A DNA stretch of 64,000 bases, taken from assembly GCF_026723825.1 (NCBI RefSeq), contig NZ_CP113519.1:4650001-4714000 (forward strand). The letters run 5' to 3'. Numbering within the stretch: the stretch's first letter is position 1; each line of letters starts with the position of its first letter. This DNA is from Pseudomonas sp. GOM7 (GTDB lineage: Bacteria > Pseudomonadota > Gammaproteobacteria > Pseudomonadales > Pseudomonadaceae). A model generated the notes under the pieces. The model was given only the letters and a program-made list of their open reading frames with translations, ran no database searches and was not told the origin of the DNA. Positions 25,063 through 33,436 of the stretch are shown here, in pieces. A program made the translations under genes and the position numbers.

Positions 25063-26448
25063 ATGGGTACCCTCGGTATTCTGATTTCCCTCGCCTTGTT
25101 GATGTACCTCGCCTATCGCGGCATCAACGTCCTGATCCTCGCCCCGCTGCTGGCCCTGCTGGCGTTGCTGTTCGCCGGCGACATCGCCCTGCTGCTGCCC
25201 ACCTACACCCAGGTGTTCATGAAGGCCATGGGCGGCTACGTGATCCAGTTCTTCCCGCTATTCCTGCTCGGCGCGCTGTTCGGCAAGCTGATGGACGACT
25301 CGGGGTCGGCGCGCGCCATCGCCCACGGCATAGTCGCCAAGGTCGGCAGCGAGCGCGCCATCCTGGCCATCGTGCTGGCCTGCGGCATCCTCACCTACGG
25401 CGGTGTGTCGCTGTTCGTGGTGGCCTTCGCCGTCTATCCGATCGGCGCCGCACTGTTCCGCGAGGCGGGCATTCCCAAGCGTCTGCTGCCCGGCGCCATC
25501 GCTCTCGGTGCGTTCACCTTCACCATGACCGCGCTGCCCGGCACCCCAGCGATCCAGAACGCCATCCCCAACCCCTTCTTCGGCACCGACGCCTTCGCCG
25601 CACCGGGCCTGGGCGTGATTGGCGGCCTGATCATGTTCGGCCTCGGCACCTGGTGGCTTACCGCGCAGTCGCGCAAGCTGATGGCCGCGGGTGAAGGCTA
25701 TGGTGAGCACCGCGACGACCCGGTGAGTGAGGAGCGCCGCGACATCCCAGGCTTCTGGCTGGCACTGCTGCCGATCTTCGTGGTGATCGTGCTGAACTTC
25801 CTGATGGCCAAGCAGATTTTGCCAGCCGTCGACACCAGCTACCTGGCCAAGCCGGAATACGGTGGTCTGCAGGATGCCAAGTCGCTGATCGGCATCTGGT
25901 CGATCATCGCTGCCCTGGGCGCCGCCATCGTGCTGCTGATCGCCCTGCACTGGAAGCGCTGGATGGATCTGAAGAAGAGCGTCAACGACGGCGCCTTCGG
26001 CTCCATGCTGCCGATCCTCAACACCGCCGCCGAGGTGGGTTACGGCACGGTGATCGCATCCTTGGCCGGCTTCGTCATCATCCGCGACCTGGTACTGGGC
26101 GTCTCCAGCAACCCGCTGATCTCCGAAGCGGTCGCGGTGAACATCCTCGCGGGTATCACCGGCTCCGCCTCTGGCGGCATGTCCATCGCCCTGAAGACCC
26201 TCAGCGCGCAGTACCTGGAAATGGCCAACGCCGCCGGCATCAGCCCCGAATTGCTGCACCGCGTCGCCGCCATGGCCTCGGGCTGCATGGACACCCTGCC
26301 GCACAACGGCGCGGTGATCTCGCTGCTGGCGATCTGCAAGCTTACCCACCGCGAGTCGTACAAGTTCATCTTCGTCAACACCGTGGCCTTCCCGCTGATG
26401 GCACTGGCTGTGGTCATTACCCTAGGCACGCTGTTCGGCAGCTTCTGA
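25063..26448 (+). CDS. GntP-family permease (3-hydroxybutyrate / short-chain hydroxyacid type)
   Basis: 461 aa, about twelve hydrophobic segments. It is a GntP-family proton symporter. Features include FPLFLLGALFGKLMDDSGSA (residues about 65-85), GGVSLFVVAFAVYPI and the loop TALPGTPAIQNAIPNPFFGT. It resembles the PAO1 permease PA2004 more than gluconate carriers. AAGGA lies seven bases before the ATG. A sigma-54 promoter and likely enhancer sites lie upstream; the CoA-transferase follows. I infer uptake of 3-hydroxybutyrate or acetoacetate. The stop codon's last A is the first base of a MITE-like element. Confidence 0.87.
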   Translation: MGTLGILISLALLMYLAYRGINVLILAPLLALLALLFAGDIALLLPTYTQVFMKAMGGYVIQFFPLFLLGALFGKLMDDSGSARAIAHGIVAKVGSERAILAIVLACGILTYGGVSLFVVAFAVYPIGAALFREAGIPKRLLPGAIALGAFTFTMTALPGTPAIQNAIPNPFFGTDAFAAPGLGVIGGLIMFGLGTWWLTAQSRKLMAAGEGYGEHRDDPVSEERRDIPGFWLALLPIFVVIVLNFLMAKQILPAVDTSYLAKPEYGGLQDAKSLIGIWSIIAALGAAIVLLIALHWKRWMDLKKSVNDGAFGSMLPILNTAAEVGYGTVIASLAGFVIIRDLVLGVSSNPLISEAVAVNILAGITGSASGGMSIALKTLSAQYLEMANAAGISPELLHRVAAMASGCMDTLPHNGAVISLLAICKLTHRESYKFIFVNTVAFPLMALAVVITLGTLFGSF

Positions 26449-26588
26449 CAGGACGCGACAAAGCTACTGCGCTCGGTCATACGGCGTTGCGCTCAGACTC
26501 GGATTGCTCATGTACATCAGTACACTGCGCATCCTCACCTGAACGCGCCTTGCCTGACCTTCGCTCGCTACGCTTTGACGCGCCCTGT
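26448..26588. mobile_element. MITE-like inverted-repeat element inserted at the permease stop codon
   Basis: 141 bp bounded by imperfect inverted ends: acaggacgcgacaaagcta at the left and the complement of gctacgctttgacgcgccct at the right. The centre contains tgctcatgtacatcagtac-actgcgc, clearly related to tgctcattt(g/a)cagcacgtaaactgcgc-type cores such as the one in the element at 46945-47106. It encodes nothing. It sits between the two genes of a probable operon. Confidence 0.6.
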
Positions 26589-26623
26589 ACCGAACTCTGT
26601 TCAATCGCTTTCGAGTACCCGCA

Positions 26624-28183
26624 ATGAGCAAGATCATGACCGCCGCCGAAGCCGTGGCGCGCATCCCGGACAACGCCAACCTGGCCACTGGCGGCTTCGT
26701 CGGCATCGGCTTCGCCGAGCAGATCGCCATCGCCCTGGAGCAGCGCTTCATGGCTGAACAGGCGCCGCGCGATCTGACCCTGGTGTATGCCGCCGGCCAA
26801 GGCGACGGCAAGGGTCGCGGCCTCAATCATCTGGCCCACGAAGGCCTGGTGCGCCGGGTGATCGGCGGCCACTGGGGCCTGGTACCCCGGTTGCAGAAAC
26901 TGGCGGTGGATAACCGCATCGAGGCCTACAACCTGCCGCAGGGGGTGATCTCCCAACTGTTTCGCGATATCGCCGCCGGCAAGCCGGGGCAGTTGTCGCG
27001 CGTCGGCCTGGGCACCTATGTCGACCCGCGCCATGGCGGCGGCAAGCTCAACGAACGCACCCGCGTCGATCTGGTGCGGCTGATGCCCATCGATGGCGAG
27101 GATTACCTGTTCTACCCAACCTTCCCGATCAACGTCGGCATCGTTCGCGCCACCAGCGCCGACCCTGACGGCAACCTCAGCTTCGAGCGCGAGGCGCTGA
27201 CCATCGAGAGCCTGGCCATCGCCATGGCCGCGCGCAATAGCGGCGGCCTGGTGATCGCCCAGGTCGAGCGCATCGTCGAGCGCGGCTCGCTGAATGCGCG
27301 CCAGGTGAAGATCCCCGGCATCCTGGTGGATTGCGTGGTGGTGGCCGAGCCGGCCAATCACCAGCAGACCTTCGCCACCGCCTACAACCCTGCCTTCGCC
27401 GCCGAGACCCGCGTACCGGTGGACAGCCTGGCCCCGATGCCGCTGGACGTGCGCAAGCTGATCGCCCGCCGCGCCGCGCTGGAGTTGCAAGCCGGCGCGG
27501 TGGTCAACCTCGGCATCGGCATGCCCGAAGGCGTCGCCGCAGTCGCCGCCGAAGAAGGCGTGATCGAGCGCCTGACCCTGACCGCCGAGCCTGGCGTGAT
27601 CGGCGGCGTGCCAGCCTCGGGCCTGGACTTCGGCGCGGCGAGCAATCACAGCGCCCTGCTCGACCAGCCTTACCAGTTCGACTTCTACGACGGCGGCGGC
27701 CTGGATATCGCCTTCCTCGGCCTGGCCCAGGCCGATGCGGCGGGCAACCTCAACGTATCGAAATTCGGCTCGCGCCTGGCCGGCGCCGGTGGCTTTATCA
27801 ATATCAGCCAGAACGCCAAGCAGGTGGTGTTCGTCGGCACCTTCAGCGCCGGCACGCAGGATATCCGCATCGAGCACGGTCAGTTGCGTATCGTCCAGGA
27901 CGGCGACTTGCGCAAGTTCGTCACCGAAGTGGAACACCGCACCTTCGCCGGGCGTCTGGCCGCCGAACGTGGCCAGCCGGTGCTCTACGTCACCGAACGT
28001 TGCGTGCTGCGTCTGACCGGCGAAGGGCTGGAACTGATCGAAGTGGCGCCGGGCGTGGACATCGAGCGCGACATCCTCGCGCGCATGGACTTCGCCCCCC
28101 TCGTGCGTGAGCCGAAGCTGATGGAGGCGCGGCTGTTCAGGCCAGAGCTCATCGGCCTGGCGCGGTGCCTGCAAAGCCTTTGA
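26624..28183 (+). CDS. Fused alpha-beta family I CoA-transferase (acetate/acetoacetate/propionate type)
   Basis: 519 aa. Single-chain CoA-transferase of the YdiF type, moving CoA between acyl-CoA and short free acids. The N-half carries GGFVGIGFAEQIA, the C-half GIGMPEGVAAVAAEEG and the active-site glutamate loop AEPGVIGGVPASG (about residues 325-337). Gly-rich loops typical of the family are intact. Placed after the permease, it most likely activates the imported acid (for example acetoacetate formed from 3-hydroxybutyrate). A 3-hydroxybutyrate dehydrogenase gene is not in this window. A strong terminator follows. Confidence 0.88.
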   Translation: MSKIMTAAEAVARIPDNANLATGGFVGIGFAEQIAIALEQRFMAEQAPRDLTLVYAAGQGDGKGRGLNHLAHEGLVRRVIGGHWGLVPRLQKLAVDNRIEAYNLPQGVISQLFRDIAAGKPGQLSRVGLGTYVDPRHGGGKLNERTRVDLVRLMPIDGEDYLFYPTFPINVGIVRATSADPDGNLSFEREALTIESLAIAMAARNSGGLVIAQVERIVERGSLNARQVKIPGILVDCVVVAEPANHQQTFATAYNPAFAAETRVPVDSLAPMPLDVRKLIARRAALELQAGAVVNLGIGMPEGVAAVAAEEGVIERLTLTAEPGVIGGVPASGLDFGAASNHSALLDQPYQFDFYDGGGLDIAFLGLAQADAAGNLNVSKFGSRLAGAGGFINISQNAKQVVFVGTFSAGTQDIRIEHGQLRIVQDGDLRKFVTEVEHRTFAGRLAAERGQPVLYVTERCVLRLTGEGLELIEVAPGVDIERDILARMDFAPLVREPKLMEARLFRPELIGLARCLQSL

Positions 28184-28194
28184 GCGTGAACTTG

Positions 28195-28219
28195 CGGGCC
28201 TGAACGGGCCCGTTTTTTT
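28195..28219 (+). terminator. Rho-independent terminator of the permease / CoA-transferase unit
   Basis: CGGGCC (28195-28200), loop TGAACG, GGCCCG (28207-28212) and seven T residues, 12 bases after the stop codon. Confidence 0.9.
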
Positions 28220-28362
28220 GTATCTACCGATGCGACGGAGGCTAGCGAGCGGTGCTCGCTCGGACGCATCCAGCGCCCTGATGATGCCCATGCCCGGCAC
28301 CTGCGGAAACATCCGGGGTCTATAGTGATTGTTCCTTTCCCACCACAGCCTCTGGAGTAAAC

Positions 28363-28920
28363 ATGAGCAAGACCTACAACGTCGCCGTACTGGTTGGCAG
28401 TCTGCGCAAGGCCTCCATCAACCGCAAGCTGGCACTGGCGCTGGCTGACCTGGCGCCCGCCTCGCTGAAGCTGGAACTCCTCGAGATCGGCGACCTGCCG
28501 CTGTACAACGAAGATGCCGACGGCGATAACGCACCGGCGGCCTACGCGCCCTTTCGCAGCAAGCTCAAGGCGGCCGATGCGGTGCTGTTCGTCACCCCCG
28601 AGTACAACCGTTCGATTCCCGGGGCGATGAAGAACGCCATCGACGTGGGCTCGCGTCCCTACGGCCAGAGCGGTTTCAGCGGCAAGCCGGGCGCCGTGCT
28701 CAGCGCCTCGCCTGGTGCCATCGGTGGCTTCGGTGCCAACCACCATCTGCGTCAGTGCCTGGTGTTCCTCGACGTGCATGTGTTGCAGCAACCGGAGGCC
28801 TATCTCGGCGGTGCCGGCAATTTCTTCGATGATGACGGCAAGCTCAGCGACGATATCAAACCCTTCCTGCAGAAATTCATCGACGCCTATGCGGCGTGGG
28901 TGGCCAAGCACCTCGGTTAA
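28363..28920 (+). CDS. NAD(P)H-dependent FMN / quinone reductase (ChrR/YieF type)
   Basis: 185 aa flavodoxin-like fold. VLVGSLRKASINRKLA (residues 10-25) is the FMN phosphate-binding loop and TPEYNRSIPGAMKNAID (about 76-92) the flavin-contacting motif of ChrR/YieF reductases. Such enzymes reduce quinones, flavin or chromate by two electrons and protect against oxidative stress. GGAG lies five bases before the ATG. It is monocistronic. A 13-bp hairpin (28928-28966) follows the stop. Confidence 0.9.
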   Translation: MSKTYNVAVLVGSLRKASINRKLALALADLAPASLKLELLEIGDLPLYNEDADGDNAPAAYAPFRSKLKAADAVLFVTPEYNRSIPGAMKNAIDVGSRPYGQSGFSGKPGAVLSASPGAIGGFGANHHLRQCLVFLDVHVLQQPEAYLGGAGNFFDDDGKLSDDIKPFLQKFIDAYAAWVAKHLG

Positions 28921-28927
28921 GCCAGGA

Positions 28928-28966
28928 TCAGGCACTGCTCAGCACAAGGCAGCGAGCAGTGCCTGA
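28928..28966 (+). terminator. Hairpin after the flavin reductase gene
   Basis: TCAGGCACTGCTC (28928-28940) pairs perfectly with GAGCAGTGCCTGA (28954-28966), 13-base loop. No T-run, so termination is likely only partial. Confidence 0.5.
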
Positions 28967-29017
28967 ATCATCCCGAATAGCCTAAGCAGGCCTATTTCAC
29001 TCAGAGAATGACGCGAT

Positions 29018-29683
29018 ATGGAAGTCCATTTTGAACTAACCCCGGAGGACGTTCAGACACTGATCGACGAGACCGTCGATGCTCGGGTGAAACGCAACGG
29101 CACATACTTCACTGCATTAACCGACTGGCAAGGACGTTACCTAGCCAGGCTGCTCATGGGCTTGGGCCTGCTCGGCGCAGCACTGTCGCCCTGGCTGCTA
29201 TATGGCCGCTATACGGTGGAGAGCATCATTGCTCTGGTGCTCGTATTACCATTGGCGTTCATCATCCTGCGGCGTTACAGCACTGACCTCGTAGCGTTCT
29301 GCCAAAAAAGAGGCCAGGAACGGGAACAGCGTATCCGTCTGCGCAGCCATACTTCTCTGAGTGCCAGCATGCGCAAACGGATGGAACATGCTCGTACCAC
29401 GTTGCCAGGCGTGCATACCTGGCACATCACCCCCGACACGCTGCAGATCGTATTGCCCAATGGGCAACAGAGCGTGATTCCCAGACGTCCTCTCGTTCAC
29501 TTAAGCCAGACAGCCAGCTTTTATCGCCTGGCCACTCGGGCTCAAAAGTTGATGGGCGTTGCCTATGTGCTGCCCAAGCAAAGTCGCGTGATGGATACCG
29601 ACGATTATGAACAAGGAGTCGCCATGCTTCTGGAACGCTGCATGCCAGACGCAGATAAGGATAGAAAAACGCCCCGTCGGTAG
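29018..29683 (+). CDS. Hypothetical membrane protein, possibly YcxB-like
   Basis: 221 aa, not confidently recognised. Two adjacent membrane helices (about residues 46-64 and 68-86) separate a short acidic N-terminus from a basic cytoplasmic domain. That domain includes TWHITPDTLQIVLPNGQQSVI and a later SFYRL, a layout resembling YcxB-like proteins. Codon use is less GC-biased than the neighbours, which may mean recent acquisition. Its last codons overlap the stem of the terminator serving the opposing operon. Confidence 0.65.
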   Translation: MEVHFELTPEDVQTLIDETVDARVKRNGTYFTALTDWQGRYLARLLMGLGLLGAALSPWLLYGRYTVESIIALVLVLPLAFIILRRYSTDLVAFCQKRGQEREQRIRLRSHTSLSASMRKRMEHARTTLPGVHTWHITPDTLQIVLPNGQQSVIPRRPLVHLSQTASFYRLATRAQKLMGVAYVLPKQSRVMDTDDYEQGVAMLLERCMPDADKDRKTPRR

Positions 29684-29692
29684 ACCGGGGCG
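29664..29692 (-). terminator. Terminator of the leftward MOSC / aminotransferase-like operon
   Basis: Read leftward, CGCCCCG (29692-29686), a 9-base loop, CGGGGCG (29676-29670) and TTTTTC. It overlaps the stop codon of the rightward membrane-protein gene. Confidence 0.8.
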
Positions 29693-29716
29693 TGCGACAG
29701 ACTCGCAAAAGGGTGT

Positions 29717-30421
29717 TCAGGTCATATGGGCGTGGGCACCCGAGAGGTAATCGAGCAGGCGGAACAGGGTGGCGTTGGTCGATGCGGCATGTGGCGCGCC
29801 GTCACGAATGCTGGCGCGATCCTGCACCTCGCCCGGCAGAGCGAGATCGGCAGACGCCCGCTGCAGGCGCTCATCGAGACTCTCGGCATCGCTTTCTAGC
29901 TGGCAGAGCAAACCGATGGCGCGTTCCTGCCAGACGAAGCCCTGCAAGGCCGCAGCCGTAGAGCCGTACAGGGCGATCGCGCCGTGCGGCAGGCTGCAAC
30001 TTTCACGCTGCCAGTGCAGCGCCAGCAGACGCTGCGGCAGCATGCGGCCAAGGGGCGACTGGCGCGATTGCGGGTCCTTTTCCAATTGCCACCAGCCGAT
30101 TAGCGCTGCCTGCGGGCCACCTGCGATGCGTGCGCCCAAGGCTTCGGCCAGGAGCAAGGCGCCAAAGCCGCTGCCGAACACCCGCTTGCGCGCCATCAGC
30201 GACTGGTGAATCAGGCACTTCTCTGCACCCATCCAGCCGTGCTGGCGTTCGTCATGTACGCTCAACGAGCCGTCGAGCAACAGCAGCAGCTCGAAATCCT
30301 CCAGGCTCGGCAAGGGCTCACCGGCGAACACCCGGTGCCAGCTAACCTGGTGCCCGCCAAGCCACTGTTGCATTGCCGCAGGGCCTACACCCGCACTGTG
30401 CTGAATCACCGCAATACGCAT
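29717..30421 (-). CDS. Class I glutamine amidotransferase-like protein lacking catalytic Cys and His
   Basis: 234 aa with the GATase1 fold outline: MRIAVIQHS start, ELLLLLDGSLSVHDE, and VFGSGFGALLLAEALGA at the nucleophile elbow. In active enzymes the elbow is G-x-C-x-G-x-Q; here it is G83-S-G85-F-G87-A-L89, so the Cys is Gly and the Gln is Leu. The usual HWHGD histidine is also replaced (LHWQRES, Gln138). It therefore cannot release ammonia from glutamine by the known mechanism. It abuts the aminotransferase-like gene and is last in the operon before a terminator. A binding or regulatory role is my inference. Confidence 0.75.
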   Translation of the reverse strand: MRIAVIQHSAGVGPAAMQQWLGGHQVSWHRVFAGEPLPSLEDFELLLLLDGSLSVHDERQHGWMGAEKCLIHQSLMARKRVFGSGFGALLLAEALGARIAGGPQAALIGWWQLEKDPQSRQSPLGRMLPQRLLALHWQRESCSLPHGAIALYGSTAAALQGFVWQERAIGLLCQLESDAESLDERLQRASADLALPGEVQDRASIRDGAPHAASTNATLFRLLDYLSGAHAHMT

Positions 30422-31563
30422 CAGGCCACCTCCTCGCAGCGCTGCTCGCCCCGCTGCAATGCCCGGCCCAGTCGGCGCAGCATTTCCTCGACGTTGCCAT
30501 GGCTCACCGTCAGGGCCGGCGACAGGCAGAGGCAGTCACTACGTGCAACGCCGATCAACAACCCCTGTTCACGTGCGGCACGCTGCAGCACAGGCGCCGA
30601 CAGCCCGATCAGGGGCAAGCCAAGCAACAGGCCGTGACCGCGCAGCGAGCCATGGCCATGACGCCGAGACAATCGCGCCAGGCCTTCGCGCAAATGCTCG
30701 CTCACATCGCGCACCTGGCTGAAGAAACTACCTTCGAGCACAGCGCCGAGCACCGCAACACCGGCGGCCGTCAGCAACGCTTCGGCTGGATAGGCGGGCA
30801 GCAAGGCCGCAGACGCCTCGGCGATCCGCCCACGGGCCAGCACGGCGGCCAGGGGCAGGCCGCCGCCGAGCGCGCCGCCAAGGGTCAACAGGTCGGCGCG
30901 CACGCCGTACAGCTCCTCGGCCAGCAGCGCGCCACAACGCCCCATACCGCTGCCAGTCTCGTCGAGGATCAATACGGCGCCCTGCTCGCGGCAGAGCCGC
31001 TGCGCGCCTTGCAGGTATTCCAGAGTCGCCGGTACCACGCCAGCAGCCTGTTGCACCGGTTCGAGCAATACGGCGGCGCAATGCAGATCGACCACGGCGG
31101 CCAGGGCGTCGAGATCGTTGAACGGCACCCGCACTACCCGCTTCGCCCCCGGCTGAGGCGATAAGCCGAGGTGGCTGCCATCGAGCAACACCAGGGTATC
31201 GGCCGCGGGTTTCTGTTCTGCCGCCGTCTGCAAGGCCAGGCGTACGGCCAGCGCATTGGCCTGCGCGGCGTCGCTGCAGAACGCTGCCTGCTCGCTACCC
31301 GTGGCCTGGCATAGGCGTGAGGCAAGCTTGAGCTGCCCCCGGCTGCACTGCTCGCGCCCAAGGCCGATCAATTGCTCGGCCTGACGGCGCAGAGCATCCA
31401 GCAGCAGGGTCGGGCTGTGGCCCTGGCTGTTGCCTCCCTGCGCCTGGTCGAAATCCAGATAGGCGCGCCCGTCGGCGTCCCACAGCCAGGAGCCCTGCCC
31501 GCGCACGAACAGAGGTGCAGCGTGCTCGCCCATCAGTTGCAGCCGTGCCATGCCATCACGCAT
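30421..31563 (-). CDS. Class III aminotransferase-like protein lacking the PLP lysine
   Basis: 380 aa, full-length fold-type I outline. The Asp that holds the PLP ring nitrogen is kept (LILDETGSGMGRCG, D201). The lysine that should form the aldimine in the TxGKALGGGxP segment is Gly230 (LLTLGGALGGGLPLAAV; codon GGC at 30876-30874). The SG-x-E-x-N phosphate-loop is altered to SDAAQAN. Transamination by the normal mechanism should be impossible. ATG 31563 was chosen because GGAG lies seven bases upstream; it overlaps the MOSC gene by eight bases. The next gene (amidotransferase-like) shares one base with its stop. Confidence 0.78.
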   Translation of the reverse strand: MRDGMARLQLMGEHAAPLFVRGQGSWLWDADGRAYLDFDQAQGGNSQGHSPTLLLDALRRQAEQLIGLGREQCSRGQLKLASRLCQATGSEQAAFCSDAAQANALAVRLALQTAAEQKPAADTLVLLDGSHLGLSPQPGAKRVVRVPFNDLDALAAVVDLHCAAVLLEPVQQAAGVVPATLEYLQGAQRLCREQGAVLILDETGSGMGRCGALLAEELYGVRADLLTLGGALGGGLPLAAVLARGRIAEASAALLPAYPAEALLTAAGVAVLGAVLEGSFFSQVRDVSEHLREGLARLSRRHGHGSLRGHGLLLGLPLIGLSAPVLQRAAREQGLLIGVARSDCLCLSPALTVSHGNVEEMLRRLGRALQRGEQRCEEVA

Positions 31564-32275
31564 AACGACGCTCCACCTCGGCGACCGCCCCCTCCAGCGG
31601 CAGGCCGAGCAGACGCGCCGACCAGCTTTCCAGACGGCCGCTGCGCAAACGTTGCGCGGCGATTTCACGCCAGCGCGCCGATAGCGCCGGGCACAGCTGC
31701 AACTGCTGCAGGCCGGCTCGCTCCATGGGCGAGTGATAGAAATGCTGCAGCGCCCGCGCCACGCTCAGGCTGGGATAGCGGCGCTGCACCAGCTCGAATG
31801 GCAGCTCGACACTGACGAAGCCCGGCTTGAGTACGCGATAGAACCAGCCGCAGCGACCACTGTCCTGAACCACCTGGGCCAGTTCCGGGTGCAGCCCCTC
31901 ACGGTTGAGGCGATAGCAAGGCGAGCGTGGCTGGCTGACCTGCAGCAGCACCTCGCCCCACCGAAACACATCGCCAATGCACACCTGTGCCTCGGTCAGC
32001 CCCTGGCTGGAGAGGTTCTCGCCGAAGCTCGGCCGTGACCAGTCCAGCTGCGGGTAAAGCGCTTGCCAGTGCTCATAGTGCTCCGCCGGGTAGTGGTGCA
32101 GGGCGCGCTCGGGGCCGCCGTGGAAGCGGGCGTCGCCCTGCTCGTCCTGGCCGAGGCCCTGCGGCCACAACCACAGGCGATGATCGACCCGTTGCTTGCG
32201 TTGCGCGACACTGAGCCCACCGCCAATTTCTTCGGCTTTCCCTATGAATACACCTTGAATCTCGACCTGCTTCAC
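31556..32275 (-). CDS. MOSC-domain protein (YiiM-like)
   Basis: 239 aa. MOSC beta-barrel with DEQGDARFHGGPERALHHYP (about 43-62), FGENLSSQGLTEAQVCIGD (about 84-102) and VSQPRSPCYRLN (about 113-124), whose Cys is the conserved candidate molybdenum-cofactor ligand. A 3-alpha C-terminal domain follows. The related E. coli YiiM acts on N-hydroxylated compounds such as 6-hydroxylaminopurine. The start is a GTG at 32275 with GGAG six bases upstream. It leads an operon with two apparently catalytically dead enzyme homologues, and is divergent from a LysR regulator with 102 bases between. Confidence 0.85.
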   Translation of the reverse strand: MKQVEIQGVFIGKAEEIGGGLSVAQRKQRVDHRLWLWPQGLGQDEQGDARFHGGPERALHHYPAEHYEHWQALYPQLDWSRPSFGENLSSQGLTEAQVCIGDVFRWGEVLLQVSQPRSPCYRLNREGLHPELAQVVQDSGRCGWFYRVLKPGFVSVELPFELVQRRYPSLSVARALQHFYHSPMERAGLQQLQLCPALSARWREIAAQRLRSGRLESWSARLLGLPLEGAVAEVERRYA

Positions 32276-32377
32276 CGACCGCTCCGGCCTTATCGGCTGT
32301 TGATCATGCCGCTAGACTAGGGAGCTTCGGGCCATTTTGACATTTCGATTTCCCTGCTTGATTCATAACGGAATCTT

Positions 32378-33265
32378 ATGGATTTTCGTCAACTTCGCTA
32401 TTTCGTCGCGCTCTATGAGGAGGGCCATGTCGGCCGTGCTGCCGAGCGCCTGAGCATTTCCCAACCGGCACTGTCACAACAGATCCGCCAGCTAGAAGGC
32501 GATCTGGATGTCGGCCTGTTCCAGCGCAGCGGCAGGCGCCTGTTGCCCACACTGGCCGCACACACCCTGTACAACCACGCCGTACCGTTGCTCGATGGCA
32601 TGGAGCGCGCGCGCGAGGCATTGCGCAGCTTCCGCGGACCGGGGCCACGCAGCCTGTCCATCGGTGTCCTGCAGACGGTCAACGCCAGCCTGGTGCCGCT
32701 ACTGCTGGAACGCCTGCAGCAGGCCCAGCCGCAGCTAGTGGTCAAGCTCTACGAACTCTCGGGCGTGGACATCGAGCGGCGCCTGCTCAGCGGCGGCCTG
32801 GACATTGGCATCGGCTTCCTGCCGCCGCGTCAGCCGGGCTTGCATAGCCTGGCGCTGTACGAGGACGAGCTACAGCTAGTGGTGCCGGAGAACCATCCCC
32901 TGCGCGACTTCCGCAAGGTGTCGCTGAGCCAGGCAGCGGACCTGCCGATGCTGCTGCTGGGCGAGGAGTTTCGCATCCGCCAGATCTGGCAGGAGCAGCT
33001 CGCCCTGCTCGGCCGAAGGCCACACGTGCAGGCGGAGCTGAACCACATGAACGGCATTCTTGACAGCCTGCCGCACACCACCCTGGCCAGCGTGCTGCCC
33101 GGGCGCGCCAGGCAGATGCATGCCCACCACGGCCTGCTCTGGAAGCCCCTGAGCGAGCCACGCATTCCACTACAGGTCGGCCTGGTGTATCGCGATGCAC
33201 AGCGCCAGCAGGCGATGATCGACCTGCTGCGCAGCGCGCTCGACGGCGCCTGGGAAACGCCCTGA
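32378..33265 (+). CDS. LysR-family transcriptional regulator (CynR-like)
   Basis: 295 aa. An N-terminal winged helix (MDFRQLRYFVALYEEGHVGR, then AAERLSISQPALSQQIRQLE) is followed by a two-lobed effector domain (about 92-290). It is divergent from the MOSC operon, the classic arrangement for a LysR regulator and its target. A TTGACA (32337-32342) in the shared 102-base gap is a possible -35 element for this gene. The inducer is unknown. Its 3' end runs into pseudogene remnants. Confidence 0.9.
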   Translation: MDFRQLRYFVALYEEGHVGRAAERLSISQPALSQQIRQLEGDLDVGLFQRSGRRLLPTLAAHTLYNHAVPLLDGMERAREALRSFRGPGPRSLSIGVLQTVNASLVPLLLERLQQAQPQLVVKLYELSGVDIERRLLSGGLDIGIGFLPPRQPGLHSLALYEDELQLVVPENHPLRDFRKVSLSQAADLPMLLLGEEFRIRQIWQEQLALLGRRPHVQAELNHMNGILDSLPHTTLASVLPGRARQMHAHHGLLWKPLSEPRIPLQVGLVYRDAQRQQAMIDLLRSALDGAWETP

Positions 33266-33285
33266 AGCGGGACCGATGCCGATAT

Positions 33286-33430
33286 GGCCTGATCAGCGGC
33301 CTGCATGGCCTCGGCCTGTACGAACTGCTGGCCATCGCCGAAGCGCCCAAGGGCAGCCTTTACCACCACTTCCCCGGTGGCAAGACAGCGCTCGCCCTGG
33401 AGCCGGCCGAACGCTTCGCTCAGGTGCCTC
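33286..33430 (+). pseudogene. TetR-family regulator, 5' fragment
   Basis: The frame starting near 33286 reads GLISGLHGLGLYELLAIAEA then PKGSLYHHFPGGKTALALEP, the unmistakable helix-turn-helix of YxaF/LmrA-type TetR proteins (consensus APKGSLYHHFPGGK). There is no start codon or preceding first helix, and the ligand domain is missing. It begins some 20 bases after the LysR stop. Confidence 0.7.
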
Positions 33431-33436
33431 CCCATC

